A stretch of 26,538 nucleotides of DNA from a virus. Both the position numbers and the translations under genes were made by a program. Of this stretch, positions 8,057 through 15,840 are shown in pieces. How positions within the stretch are numbered: the first letter of the stretch is position 1; every line of letters starts with the position of its first letter. The notes below the pieces were generated by a model. The model saw only the letters and a program-made list of their open reading frames with translations, made no database searches and was not told the DNA's origin. The DNA is taken from positions 1 through 26,538 of the IMG/VR virus record IMGVR_UViG_3300042154_002293, one strand, 5' to 3'.

Positions 8057-8928
8057 GAAAGGGATTAATTTTATCAGGTGGACTGGGAACTAGATTATAT
8101 CCATGCACACAAGTTTTATCTAAACAATTGTTGCCTGTTTATGATAAGCCACTAGTTTATTATCCACTTACAACGTTAATGATGGCTGACATTCGCGACA
8201 TTATGATCATTAATAGTCCGAATGATAGTGATCAATTTCAGCGACTTCTAGGTGATGGTTCGCAGTTTGGTTTAAACATCACATATTCAGTGCAGCATGA
8301 ACCACGTGGCATCGCTGAGTGTTTTCGTATTGCTGAACGCTGGATTGGTAATAGCGACGTAGCATTAATTCTTGGCGATAATATTTTCTACGGAAACGAT
8401 TTAATCAATCGATTTAATCGCGCAAACTGGAACACAACTGGAGCAACGTTATTTGCATATCACGTCAATGACCCAGAACGATTTGGTGTTCTTGAGTTGG
8501 ATAAAGATAATAATCCAGTAGATGTCCATGAAAAGCCAGCCAAAGCACCAAGTAATTATGCTGTCACTGGTTTGTATTTCTATGACAATAGTGTGGTCGA
8601 TTATTCATTTGCGATTAAACCATCAGCACGTGGTGAGTTAGAAATTACTGACATCAATAAGATGTACATGAAAGAAAATAACTGTAAAGTTGAGTTCTTA
8701 AATCGCGGTGTGGCTTGGATCGACACAGGAACATTTGAATCGTTGTCGGAAGCCTCTGTATTTGTTGGTTCTGTTCAGCGAAGAACAGGAACAATGATTG
8801 GCTGCCCAGAAGAGATTGCCTTTAAGAGAGCATGGATTACTGAAAAGCAAGTTGAACAACAGGCTGATAAGTATTCTAAATCAGATTACGGTAAGTATTT
8901 GTATAAAATTATTCATACGAGGATTTAA
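8053..8928 (+). CDS. rfbA: Glucose-1-phosphate thymidylyltransferase (RmlA/RfbA)
   Basis: A 291-residue nucleotidyltransferase that makes dTDP-glucose from dTTP and glucose-1-phosphate, the substrate of the upstream dehydratase. The nucleotide-binding loop GGLGTRLYP (9-17) is followed by SKQLLPVYDKP (23-33). LGDN at 107-110 holds the metal-binding Asp. EKP near 160, RGELEITDIN near 193-202 and WIDTGT near 222-227 are family signatures. The frame is open to a GTG at 8044, but the ATG at 8053 is chosen: it forms ATGA with the rfbB stop, has GGAG at 8041-8044 eight bases before it, and the protein then begins MRKGLILSGG as in known RmlA proteins. In the phage it would draw on the dTTP pool. Confidence 0.96.
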   Translation: MRKGLILSGGLGTRLYPCTQVLSKQLLPVYDKPLVYYPLTTLMMADIRDIMIINSPNDSDQFQRLLGDGSQFGLNITYSVQHEPRGIAECFRIAERWIGNSDVALILGDNIFYGNDLINRFNRANWNTTGATLFAYHVNDPERFGVLELDKDNNPVDVHEKPAKAPSNYAVTGLYFYDNSVVDYSFAIKPSARGELEITDINKMYMKENNCKVEFLNRGVAWIDTGTFESLSEASVFVGSVQRRTGTMIGCPEEIAFKRAWITEKQVEQQADKYSKSDYGKYLYKIIHTRI

Positions 8929-8930
8929 TT

Positions 8931-9701
8931 ATGGCTATTCTAGTTGTTGGTAGAGGTTGGACAGGAACAAAAGTTTTTAACGAGTTGGTTCTGCGTGGAC
9001 ATGTCACTGCTATGTGCTCGCATGATGCTGCCATTGCTGCTGTAGAAAGCAACAAGTTTTCCTGGGTTGTAAACTGTGCAGGTGTAACTGGCACACCAAA
9101 TGTTGACGCATGCGAAAAGGATAAGTCTGGAACAATTCATGGTAATGCTGTTTTCCCAATCCTTTTGCATCAAGCCTGTGAAAGAAACTATACCAAGTTA
9201 GCCCATTTCTCCAGTGGCTGCATTTATCAGGGTGACATCACCGATGTAAATGCTGATCCAAATTACTTTGGTAGCATCTATTCTATAAGCAAGGGTATTT
9301 CAGATGTATACTTGCGCGATAAAGCCCTTGTATTCCGTATTCGCATGCCATTTACAGGTAAACTTGAAGCAAAAAATTATCTGTTTAAGGTTATGAATTA
9401 TGCTAAAACTGCTAAACTTATTGATGCAGGTGAGAACTCATTGACAGATCTCGACGAGGCGGTGCGAGTCGCATGTGATTTGATTGAATCTAATGCTTTT
9501 GGACCATATAACCTGGTTAATAAGGGTTCGGTCAATATGCATGAATTGGCTGAACTTATGAATATCCAACCAGAATGGTTTACTCCAGAAGAGTTTAAGG
9601 CTGTTACTGCAGCAGCACGTTCAACCTGTACAATCCCAGCCTATGACGCAATGTCTGATCTGACTTTCGCTCTCACACAAGCGATTAAGTCAATGGATTA
9701 A
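8931..9701 (+). CDS. RmlD-like NAD(P)-dependent sugar reductase/epimerase
   Basis: A 256-residue Rossmann-fold protein, two bases after rfbA. The N-terminal VVGRGWTGT (5-13) fits the dinucleotide-binding glycine motif. NCAGVTGTPNVDACE at 48-62, SSGCIYQG at 94-101 and the pair Y117-SIS-K121 correspond to extended SDR enzymes such as RmlD (dTDP-4-dehydrorhamnose reductase). It is shorter than typical RmlD (about 290-300), and the glycine motif is unusual (GRGWTG). It likely acts on the dTDP-4-keto-6-deoxy sugar made by RmlA and RmlB, or its epimer. Without RmlC in the window the product cannot be fixed: dTDP-rhamnose, another 6-deoxyhexose, or a different sugar nucleotide. Confidence 0.85.
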   Translation: MAILVVGRGWTGTKVFNELVLRGHVTAMCSHDAAIAAVESNKFSWVVNCAGVTGTPNVDACEKDKSGTIHGNAVFPILLHQACERNYTKLAHFSSGCIYQGDITDVNADPNYFGSIYSISKGISDVYLRDKALVFRIRMPFTGKLEAKNYLFKVMNYAKTAKLIDAGENSLTDLDEAVRVACDLIESNAFGPYNLVNKGSVNMHELAELMNIQPEWFTPEEFKAVTAAARSTCTIPAYDAMSDLTFALTQAIKSMD

Positions 9702-9725
9702 TTGCAGTTTGAGCAATAAAAATCA

Positions 9726-9732
9726 CTAAATA
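9726..9732 (+). promoter_or_regulatory. CTAAATA element, possible late promoter
   Basis: CTAAATA at 9726-9732 lies in the 60-base gap between the sugar cassette and the next module. It differs from the T4 late -10 element TATAAATA in the first bases only. The same heptamer occurs at 19755-19761 and 24344-24350, both at or just before transcription-unit gaps. An overlapping TATACT (9731-9736) could also serve as a -10. No -35 is needed for a T4-type late promoter. The role is inferred from position. Confidence 0.4.
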
Positions 9733-9733
9733 T

Positions 9734-9761
9734 ACTTGTAGTCCCACAGTGTGGAGCAAGT
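9734..9761 (+). promoter_or_regulatory. Stem-loop enclosing a ribosome binding site
   Basis: ACTTG (9734-9738) can pair with CAAGT (9757-9761), and inside it CCAC (9744-9747) with GTGG (9751-9754) over an AGT loop. The Shine-Dalgarno GGAG (9753-9756) is half in the inner stem and half in an internal loop, and the ATG follows immediately at 9762. Such a structure could limit ribosome access, as in some T4 messages. It is short and interrupted, so its stability is uncertain. Confidence 0.4.
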
Positions 9762-10898
9762 ATGTTAAAGTTCTCTGCCTTTTTAACAGAGGCAACTAAA
9801 GCCGTAGGAATTCAGCATCTAGAGCATCCCTCAGATCGCACATTCGACGGTCCAAAAGAAGCATCTCAAGCACTTACTGCTCTCCGAGGCGTCGCTCTCG
9901 GAAGGACTCCAATTACACGCAAAATCGATGACAAGATGTCATTCCAGATCGTCCGCGAAAAGGACGGTCGTGTTGGTGTAAAATACAAAGGTCCAGGCGC
10001 CAAGTATAATTACACAGCCTCTGATGTTGACACTCAGCATGGTAAAAAACCATATCTTGCTGAGCCACTTAAAGCCATTCTGATGCATGGCTACAAAGTT
10101 TTACCAAAAAAAGCAGGTGAGTGGCAGGGTGGATTTATGTCCACTCCAGAAACTCGCGAAGAAACCGACGGTAAGATCTCGCATACTCCAAACACCATTC
10201 AGTATGCCGTCGATAAAAATTCCCCAGAAGGCAAAAAACTTGCTAAATCCAAACTCAGTATCACAGTTCATACTGAGTTGAAAGGTAAGAACAAAAAGGC
10301 AACACCTATTACGGATCAGTCTGAGTTTGGAGAACATCCAGACGTGCATTTAGTTAAACATGCTATCGGTAAAGAAGAACAAAAGTTAAGTCTAAAAGAT
10401 CGTAAGGCTGTTGCTGAAAGATTAGCAGCCGCTCAGAAATTAATGAAAGATCATTCCTTCGAGCATCTTACTGGTCACGAGGCAACACTTAGAACCTTTG
10501 TAAACTCGACAGTTGATACTGGTGAAAAGCCAACTGTACAGGGATACACTCGCCATCTTACAAACAGATGGGAAAAAGAAATTTCTAAAGTTAAAACTGA
10601 AAAAGCAAAAAATGCAAAGGCTGCTGCTCGTGATGCTGCGTTAGCACATGTAAAGAAAAACGCTAAAGCATTTAAAAAGACATTCGATATTCATCACCAA
10701 ACTCAACAAGCAACTAATCTGCTAGCACGTGGTTTAAATAAAACTGCGGCAGGGGAATATTCACATTCTATTGGTGGTAAAGAATCAGGTCCAGAAGGTT
10801 ATTTTGCCAAAGGATTAAAAGTTGTAGACCGCGAAGAGTTTAGCAAACTTAATCGTGCTCGATCAGCAGTTCTCAGAGGACAACAGGCAGTCATATGA
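9762..10898 (+). CDS. DUF6267-like phage protein with capsid-targeting-like leader
   Basis: A 378-residue basic protein. It begins MLKFSAFLTEA, like the leader of T4 internal head proteins (MKTYQEFIAEA), where prohead protease gp21 cuts after Glu. The rest resembles a divergent member of the phage family I know as DUF6267: HLEHPSDRTF, then a K54-I-D-D segment where family members have KWDG, WQGGFM near 121-126 where they have GDLMF, and HTPNTIQYAV near 141-150. KxDG, a later G-(E/D)-x-(M/L)-F and a downstream strand resemble the order of motifs in ATP-dependent ligases and capping enzymes, so a nucleotidyltransferase-like fold is possible, but the Gly to Asp change argues for altered or lost activity. 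The C-terminal third is Lys/Ala-rich and helical. Confidence 0.7.
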   Translation: MLKFSAFLTEATKAVGIQHLEHPSDRTFDGPKEASQALTALRGVALGRTPITRKIDDKMSFQIVREKDGRVGVKYKGPGAKYNYTASDVDTQHGKKPYLAEPLKAILMHGYKVLPKKAGEWQGGFMSTPETREETDGKISHTPNTIQYAVDKNSPEGKKLAKSKLSITVHTELKGKNKKATPITDQSEFGEHPDVHLVKHAIGKEEQKLSLKDRKAVAERLAAAQKLMKDHSFEHLTGHEATLRTFVNSTVDTGEKPTVQGYTRHLTNRWEKEISKVKTEKAKNAKAAARDAALAHVKKNAKAFKKTFDIHHQTQQATNLLARGLNKTAAGEYSHSIGGKESGPEGYFAKGLKVVDREEFSKLNRARSAVLRGQQAVI

Positions 10899-13339
10899 GT
10901 AGAGCAACATTTACATTTGGTCGCTTTAATCCGCCAACCGAAGCAGGTCATGGTAAACTTGTGTCTGCAGTTCAGGGTCATGCTGAAAAAAGTGGTGGCG
11001 CACATTATATTTTCCCATCGCATACACAAGATTCTAAAAAGAATCCACTGTCACATGGTGAAAAAACAGGTGCACTGAGAAAACTATTCCCAGACGCCAA
11101 TGTTGTTTCTAATGGCAAAGTTAAAACTGCAATTGATGCAATGAAGCATCTAGAATCTAAAGGACACACACATGTAACAATGATTGTTGGTTCTGATAGA
11201 GTCAAAGAGTTCCACACTCTACTCAATAAATATAGAACGAAAGAATTTCCAGGAATTAAAAAAGTAGAAGTTAAATCTGCTGGTCAACGAGATCCAGACG
11301 CAGAGGGAGCTGAGGGAATGTCAGCTTCTAAACTTCGTGGTCTAGTTAAGGCAGGTAAACGCGACGAGTTTGTTAGCCATTATAGCAACAAAGAACTCGG
11401 TGCATTAATACATGATAAGGTAAAAAAAGCAATGAGCGAAGAAACAAATTCACCAATCGGTATTTTCCTACTCGGCGGTCCAGGCAGCGGCAAGGATTAT
11501 GTTCTTAAGAACATTTTTTCTCGCTTTGATTTGACTGAAGTCCAGTTAGATCAAGTCTTAACAGGCAAAGCATCTGAACTATTGGAATCAAAAACCAATA
11601 TTGTCATCAATGGTGCTGCTGACGTTGATAAGATTGAACTCGTTAAGACTATGCTCGAAGGCTATGAGTTCGACACCGTGTATGTTTCTGTGACGAACAA
11701 AGTTTCTCGTGTTCGTAATGAAGAAAGAACAGATCCACTACCAGAAAACAAGCGTTTAGAAAAGTGGTATCGCGCTGAGAAACTAGCCGAAGAACTCGAT
11801 TGCTTTGTTTTCAATAACTCAATTAATCTAAATGAATCTAATCATTTTGAACAGGTTATGTTTGCAAGTCAGATCGAAAAACTATTAGAACGTCTTGTAG
11901 AGCACGGATTAGTATTATCTGAAAAGAAGTTTCCAGCTGTTGCAAAAGATAAAGAGTCTGGGCTTCCAAAGAAGTATGTTGCAGGATTGAGCAAATCAAC
12001 TGCTAAAGCAAGAGCAGCACACTGGAAAAAGAAAGCAAAACTTTCTGACAGTGACCCACGCGCATACGAGCCAGCTCCTGGCGATGCAACTGCAAAAACA
12101 AAACCAAGCAAGTATACGCTCAAAGTGCGTAAGATGATGGATGAGTCAGCTGATAAATCACTCTCTGCAAAAGCAGCCAAATCAGGTGTTTCACTTTCTA
12201 CATTAAAGAAAGTATATCGTCGCGGTGTTGCTGCCTGGAATTCTGGGCATCGTCCAGGAACGACACCATCGCAGTGGGGTCATGCTCGTGTCAATTCCTA
12301 TATCTCTAAAGGCAAAACTTATCATACCGCAGATAAAGATTTAAGAGAAGACATTGATGAATTATTTGAACAGGAGATTAATAATGTTGTTGCAATGGAT
12401 CATGAAATTATTTCCACCGAAACAGAACAAATTTGTTGCGGAGGAGACGGAATTGGAGAAGCAGTTGGAGACAATCCTCAACAAGTCGTTGACACGACGC
12501 CAACGCTCGCCGCAGCAAACAAAAAGAAAAAGTCCCAAATAACACCACCAACTGCACGTGATGCAGCACAAGATGGTTTGCCTGTAGTTACAACAGGTGC
12601 TTATGTTCGTGAGGCAAAAAAGTTATCATTTATGCCAACACCACGCCAAGTTCCAGCTCCTCCAGGAGGACATTCAGTTCCACCAGGATATGAGCGTGTT
12701 AAGTCTTGGGGTGGTGCTTACGAACTACGCAAGATTCGCGAAAAGCCAACAACAGTAAAAGAAGCTGTAGAATATCATATGGAGAATAAGATCTCTTTCA
12801 CTGAGAACGTTTTCCGTCCAGGTTCAGAGATGTTCTTCGAGATGATTGCAGAAGCCAAGAATCTCTATAAAGAAGGCAAATATACACCAGCTGATAAGTT
12901 TGAGATCGATCTACTTGAATCAGACATTGGTGAAATTGCTGAATTTGAAGGTCAGCAAGTTGTTCTAGATTATCCAATTGAGGAAGGTCTAGAAGAATGC
13001 TGGACTGGATATGTACAGAAGGGATTAAAGAAGAAAGGCAACCGAATGGTTCCTAATTGCGTTCCTGTAAATGAAGAAGATAAAACTGACGGCAAAGGTA
13101 TTGGCAAGCCATGGCGCGAAGGCGGTGGCGGCGCTGTTTATGTTCGCACTGGCGACGGCGGCGTAAAGAAAGTTCGTTTCAGTCAGTCAGGAATGACAAA
13201 AAAGTTTAATGATCCAGGTGCAACAAAATCATTCGTTGCTCGCCATCATTGCTTAACCAATAAAGATAAGACTAGCGCGTCTTATTGGGCGTGTCGTTAT
13301 CCAAGATTCTTTAGTAACTCAGGCAAAATATGGTGGTAA
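10895..13339 (+). CDS. Mosaic nucleotidyltransferase-kinase multidomain phage protein
   Basis: An 814-residue fusion. Residues 1-180: cytidylyltransferase/NadR-like nucleotidyltransferase, with TFGRFNPPTEAGH (6-19, TxxGH variant of HxGH) and GMSASKLRG (141-149, as ISSTxIR). Residues 187-340: P-loop kinase-like, Walker A GGPGSGK at 194-200. Residues 356-415: GLPKKYVAGLSKSTAKAR and PGDATAKTKPSKYT, a small phage domain (DUF5872 type, from memory). Residues 424-481: TLKKVYRRGVAAWNSGHRPG and W461GHARVNSYI (DUF5824 type). Residues ~630-695: a helical module. Residues 701-725: CWTGYVQKG and PNCVP. Residues 757-800: KSFVARHHC and YWAC. It starts in ATGA overlap with the previous gene. The order suggests serial domain capture. 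The N-terminal enzymes may act on a nucleotide cofactor; the rest is of unknown function. Confidence 0.88.
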   Translation: MSRATFTFGRFNPPTEAGHGKLVSAVQGHAEKSGGAHYIFPSHTQDSKKNPLSHGEKTGALRKLFPDANVVSNGKVKTAIDAMKHLESKGHTHVTMIVGSDRVKEFHTLLNKYRTKEFPGIKKVEVKSAGQRDPDAEGAEGMSASKLRGLVKAGKRDEFVSHYSNKELGALIHDKVKKAMSEETNSPIGIFLLGGPGSGKDYVLKNIFSRFDLTEVQLDQVLTGKASELLESKTNIVINGAADVDKIELVKTMLEGYEFDTVYVSVTNKVSRVRNEERTDPLPENKRLEKWYRAEKLAEELDCFVFNNSINLNESNHFEQVMFASQIEKLLERLVEHGLVLSEKKFPAVAKDKESGLPKKYVAGLSKSTAKARAAHWKKKAKLSDSDPRAYEPAPGDATAKTKPSKYTLKVRKMMDESADKSLSAKAAKSGVSLSTLKKVYRRGVAAWNSGHRPGTTPSQWGHARVNSYISKGKTYHTADKDLREDIDELFEQEINNVVAMDHEIISTETEQICCGGDGIGEAVGDNPQQVVDTTPTLAAANKKKKSQITPPTARDAAQDGLPVVTTGAYVREAKKLSFMPTPRQVPAPPGGHSVPPGYERVKSWGGAYELRKIREKPTTVKEAVEYHMENKISFTENVFRPGSEMFFEMIAEAKNLYKEGKYTPADKFEIDLLESDIGEIAEFEGQQVVLDYPIEEGLEECWTGYVQKGLKKKGNRMVPNCVPVNEEDKTDGKGIGKPWREGGGGAVYVRTGDGGVKKVRFSQSGMTKKFNDPGATKSFVARHHCLTNKDKTSASYWACRYPRFFSNSGKIWW

Positions 13340-13611
13340 ATAAACCATATATTGATGAAAAACTAAATAATTGGAGTTTCGTGCGCACATTTAAACACGA
13401 TGTCTTAACTGAAGAATTAGTATGGCATCGTGACGAAAAGGGTAGATACATAGAAGTTTTAGAGGGTTCTGGTTGGGAAATACAATTCGATAATAAATTG
13501 CCTAAGAAATTACGCAAAGGTGACAAGTTACATATACCAGCCAAAACATTTCATAGAATTAAAAGAGGAACAACTGACCTCGTATTAAAAATCGAGGAGT
13601 TTGAGGAATAA
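13330..13611 (+). CDS. Small cupin-fold protein
   Basis: A 93-residue single-domain protein. The pattern VWHRDEKGRYIEVLEGSG, a Gly-rich turn, then KLRKGDKLHIPAKTFHRI is that of a small cupin: an early H-x-D with a later Glu (motif 1) and P-x-x-x-x-H-R (motif 2), which could bind a metal. Similar short cupins occur in T4-like aquatic phages. The ligand is unknown; a sugar or sugar nucleotide is conceivable because RmlC epimerases are also cupins, but this protein is half their length and lacks their signatures. The ATG lies inside the preceding gene (10-base overlap). Confidence 0.8.
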   Translation: MVVNKPYIDEKLNNWSFVRTFKHDVLTEELVWHRDEKGRYIEVLEGSGWEIQFDNKLPKKLRKGDKLHIPAKTFHRIKRGTTDLVLKIEEFEE

Positions 13612-13613
13612 AA

Positions 13614-15401
13614 ATGCCAGTAAAAGTCCCACCACTATTGCACAAGATGTCTTTATCTGCTCAAAAGGCATGGTATAAGAAGAACAACATGGAAATGCCA
13701 GCCAGCAAACCAAATGAAGTTGCAGGTAAATCTGCAGCTGCTGCAAAAAAGATCAAGTTGCAGCCAAGAAAGGCACCAGAAGTTGCAGCAGGTTCTATTC
13801 GAGCAATTAATGCGGCTCGTCAGAAAGCATACATGGCAAAGGGTGGTCGCCAGCCTATTGGTGCAACTGGCTCAGGTGGAAGCAATGTAATGGCTGGTTC
13901 AAATATGTCAACTGCGAAGGGAATCGTTGCTGGAATTAAGGCTGGATTTAATCCAAAGGTTTCCTTAAATCCATACGAAGGAATGACGGCTAAAGAAAAG
14001 AAATCAATGAAGAAAGAAGAAGTTGAGCAAATCGAAGAAGGCAATCCAGCAAATAAAGCAAAGAAAAAAGAAGCCATTCGCCAGCTCGGATTAAAAGCAA
14101 TGGCTGCTGGAAAAGTTGATAAAGCCAGAGGATATATTCCACAGCGTGCTGGTAGGGAAATGCTTAAAAAGGAAGAAGCTGAAATGAATGAAGTAACAAA
14201 ATCCGAAGCCGAAAAAGTTCTTGGTGGTCCAGTAAAAACAAAACCAAAGATGCCACCAGGCAAACAACCAGCAGGTTATCGATACGTTCGTGGTCTTGCT
14301 CGTAAGGCAATGAAAGCAGGAATGAAGAAAGACGAATATGATTCTCCAGCACGTAAGGCTATGGAAAGAGAATTACAATACAATCCAAAATATAGAATGG
14401 AAGAGGTTGAGCAGGTTGAAGAAGGCAAAATTGCAAAGGCGCTCGCAGTTGGTGCGATGTCATTGGCTTCAATGGGAGCAAAGGCACACACTGATACCAC
14501 AAAGTCAGTTGCTCAATTAGCGCAGGAAAGACCAGCACTTGCACAAAGATTGAAAGATATCGGTGCAGAAGGTCAAGTCCCTGCATCTGATAAACGTGCT
14601 GCTGAACTTCAAAAGAAACAGGATCAAGAAATGCCAGCCTCTGAGCGTCGTGCAAAAGAGTTGAAAAAAGAAGAAACTGAGCAGGTGGATGAGGCTCGCC
14701 GTATGAGTGCAGCAGAAAAGTTAGGTCGTGCATTTGATTCAGAACAACAAAGAAGTGCATTGAGCCGTCAGCGTGGGCTAGATTTATTGAAGCAAAAAGA
14801 CACCGAAAAAATGCAAAATAAACTTGCATCTGGTAATATGACAAAACTAAAGAAAGAAGAAACCGAGGAATCCACAATGAAGTACATCGAAGAAAAACTA
14901 ACAGCTTCTGATCCAGCATCAAAGTGGATTAGCGATTTCGTCAAGTCAGACAATCCAAAGTTTGCTGGAGCGAGCAAGAAAGAGCGTATTCAACAGGCTC
15001 TAGGTGCTTACTACGCGAAAAAGCGTGGAACAAACGAAGAAGTCGAGAAGATTGATGAACTCAAGAAATCTACTTTGCAAAGTTATGCTAAAAAAGCAAG
15101 TACAGAAATGAAAAAAGCGTACGACTATCATCAAATGCGTTATGGTGGTCGTGATGGTTCTGATTCAGAATACATGAAAAAGACATATCCAGCTGCTGTT
15201 GCAAAATATGACAGAAGAGATGCTGGAGTTGCAAAGGCTAAACAAAAGTTAGCAAAAGAAGCACTAGATCCAGTTGGCAAAGAAGATAAGGATATCGACA
15301 ACAATAATAAAGTTGACAAGACAGATGTCTATCTAGCCAAGCGTCGCGGTGCAGTAAGCGCAGCAATTCGTAAGAAAGCTGCTGCAAAAATGGGGAAATA
15401 A
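13614..15401 (+). CDS. Lys/Glu/Ala-rich repetitive protein, possible prohead core polyprotein
   Basis: A 595-residue highly charged protein with a strong GAGG ribosome site. Similar short segments recur: KKEEVEQIEEG (133-143), RMEEVEQVEEG (261-271), LKKEETEQVDEA (350-361), KLKKEETEES with YIEE (411-427) and NEEVEKIDEL (474-483). Several end in (I/V)xE before Gly or Ala, like sites of T4 prohead protease ((L/I)xE|A/G). Small modules typical of marine T4-like phages lie between them: DPASKWISDFVKSDNPKFAG (433-452) with ALGAYYAKKRG, and KEDKDIDNNNKVDKTDVYLA (556-575), which contains an EF-hand-like Asp/Asn loop. A hydrophobic stretch at 273-291 follows the second site. No fold spans the whole chain. 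A scaffold or internal head protein cut during maturation is inference, not shown. Confidence 0.8.
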   Translation: MPVKVPPLLHKMSLSAQKAWYKKNNMEMPASKPNEVAGKSAAAAKKIKLQPRKAPEVAAGSIRAINAARQKAYMAKGGRQPIGATGSGGSNVMAGSNMSTAKGIVAGIKAGFNPKVSLNPYEGMTAKEKKSMKKEEVEQIEEGNPANKAKKKEAIRQLGLKAMAAGKVDKARGYIPQRAGREMLKKEEAEMNEVTKSEAEKVLGGPVKTKPKMPPGKQPAGYRYVRGLARKAMKAGMKKDEYDSPARKAMERELQYNPKYRMEEVEQVEEGKIAKALAVGAMSLASMGAKAHTDTTKSVAQLAQERPALAQRLKDIGAEGQVPASDKRAAELQKKQDQEMPASERRAKELKKEETEQVDEARRMSAAEKLGRAFDSEQQRSALSRQRGLDLLKQKDTEKMQNKLASGNMTKLKKEETEESTMKYIEEKLTASDPASKWISDFVKSDNPKFAGASKKERIQQALGAYYAKKRGTNEEVEKIDELKKSTLQSYAKKASTEMKKAYDYHQMRYGGRDGSDSEYMKKTYPAAVAKYDRRDAGVAKAKQKLAKEALDPVGKEDKDIDNNNKVDKTDVYLAKRRGAVSAAIRKKAAAKMGK

Positions 15402-15402
15402 T

Positions 15403-15840
15403 ATGACAGATGCAACAGAACGTTCCGCAGAAGATAAGGGCGAATACGATTACGAAGGCGATATGGCAAAGTCTCAGCTTCGCAGCATTCTAGCCAATGC
15501 AAAACGTCTTCACGACATGTTAAAGCCTGATTCAAATTTACCTGAGTGGGTTCAAAGCAAGATTACTCTTGCTGAGGATTACATTCTAACCGCAGCAAAT
15601 TATATGGAAGGTGAAATGAACGAAGAAATGAAACCATATGTCAAAGCTGCGCAGAAAAAATTTGATTTGGAAGCCAGAGCAAATCGAAAGAATACAAAAC
15701 AGGCAGGAAGTGCAGCAGCTGGTTACGAACGAAAGAAGCAAAAAGAAGCATCAGCTGCTTTGAGAGTTCTTGACCTTGTTAAAGGTAAAAAGAATAAGAT
15801 CGACACCAAACCACAAATGAGTGATAGCAAAGATGCTTAA
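15403..15840 (+). CDS. Conserved small phage protein (EYDYEGDMAK motif)
   Basis: A 145-residue hydrophilic protein. Residues 14-72 hold a motif recurring in T4-like phages: EYDYEGDMAKSQLRSILANA, LHDML, LPEWVQSKITLAEDYI and AANYM, predicted as a helical hairpin. The second half is Lys/Ala-rich and probably disordered or helical. In other phages this motif can sit inside larger repetitive proteins like the one just upstream, so the two may share a role in the head or core. A GGGGAAA ribosome site precedes the ATG. Function unknown. Confidence 0.8.
   Translation: MTDATERSAEDKGEYDYEGDMAKSQLRSILANAKRLHDMLKPDSNLPEWVQSKITLAEDYILTAANYMEGEMNEEMKPYVKAAQKKFDLEARANRKNTKQAGSAAAGYERKKQKEASAALRVLDLVKGKKNKIDTKPQMSDSKDA

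Noticed and set aside
9702-9726. ATTGC/GCAAT inverted repeat after the RmlD-like gene as a terminator
   Set aside because: Only five base pairs, followed by A-rich rather than T-rich sequence; not a rho-independent terminator.
13330-13611. The small cupin as the missing RmlC epimerase
   Set aside because: RmlC is a cupin too, but is about 180 residues with its own His/Lys/Tyr signatures; this 93-residue protein lacks them and is 3.6 kb away from the cassette.
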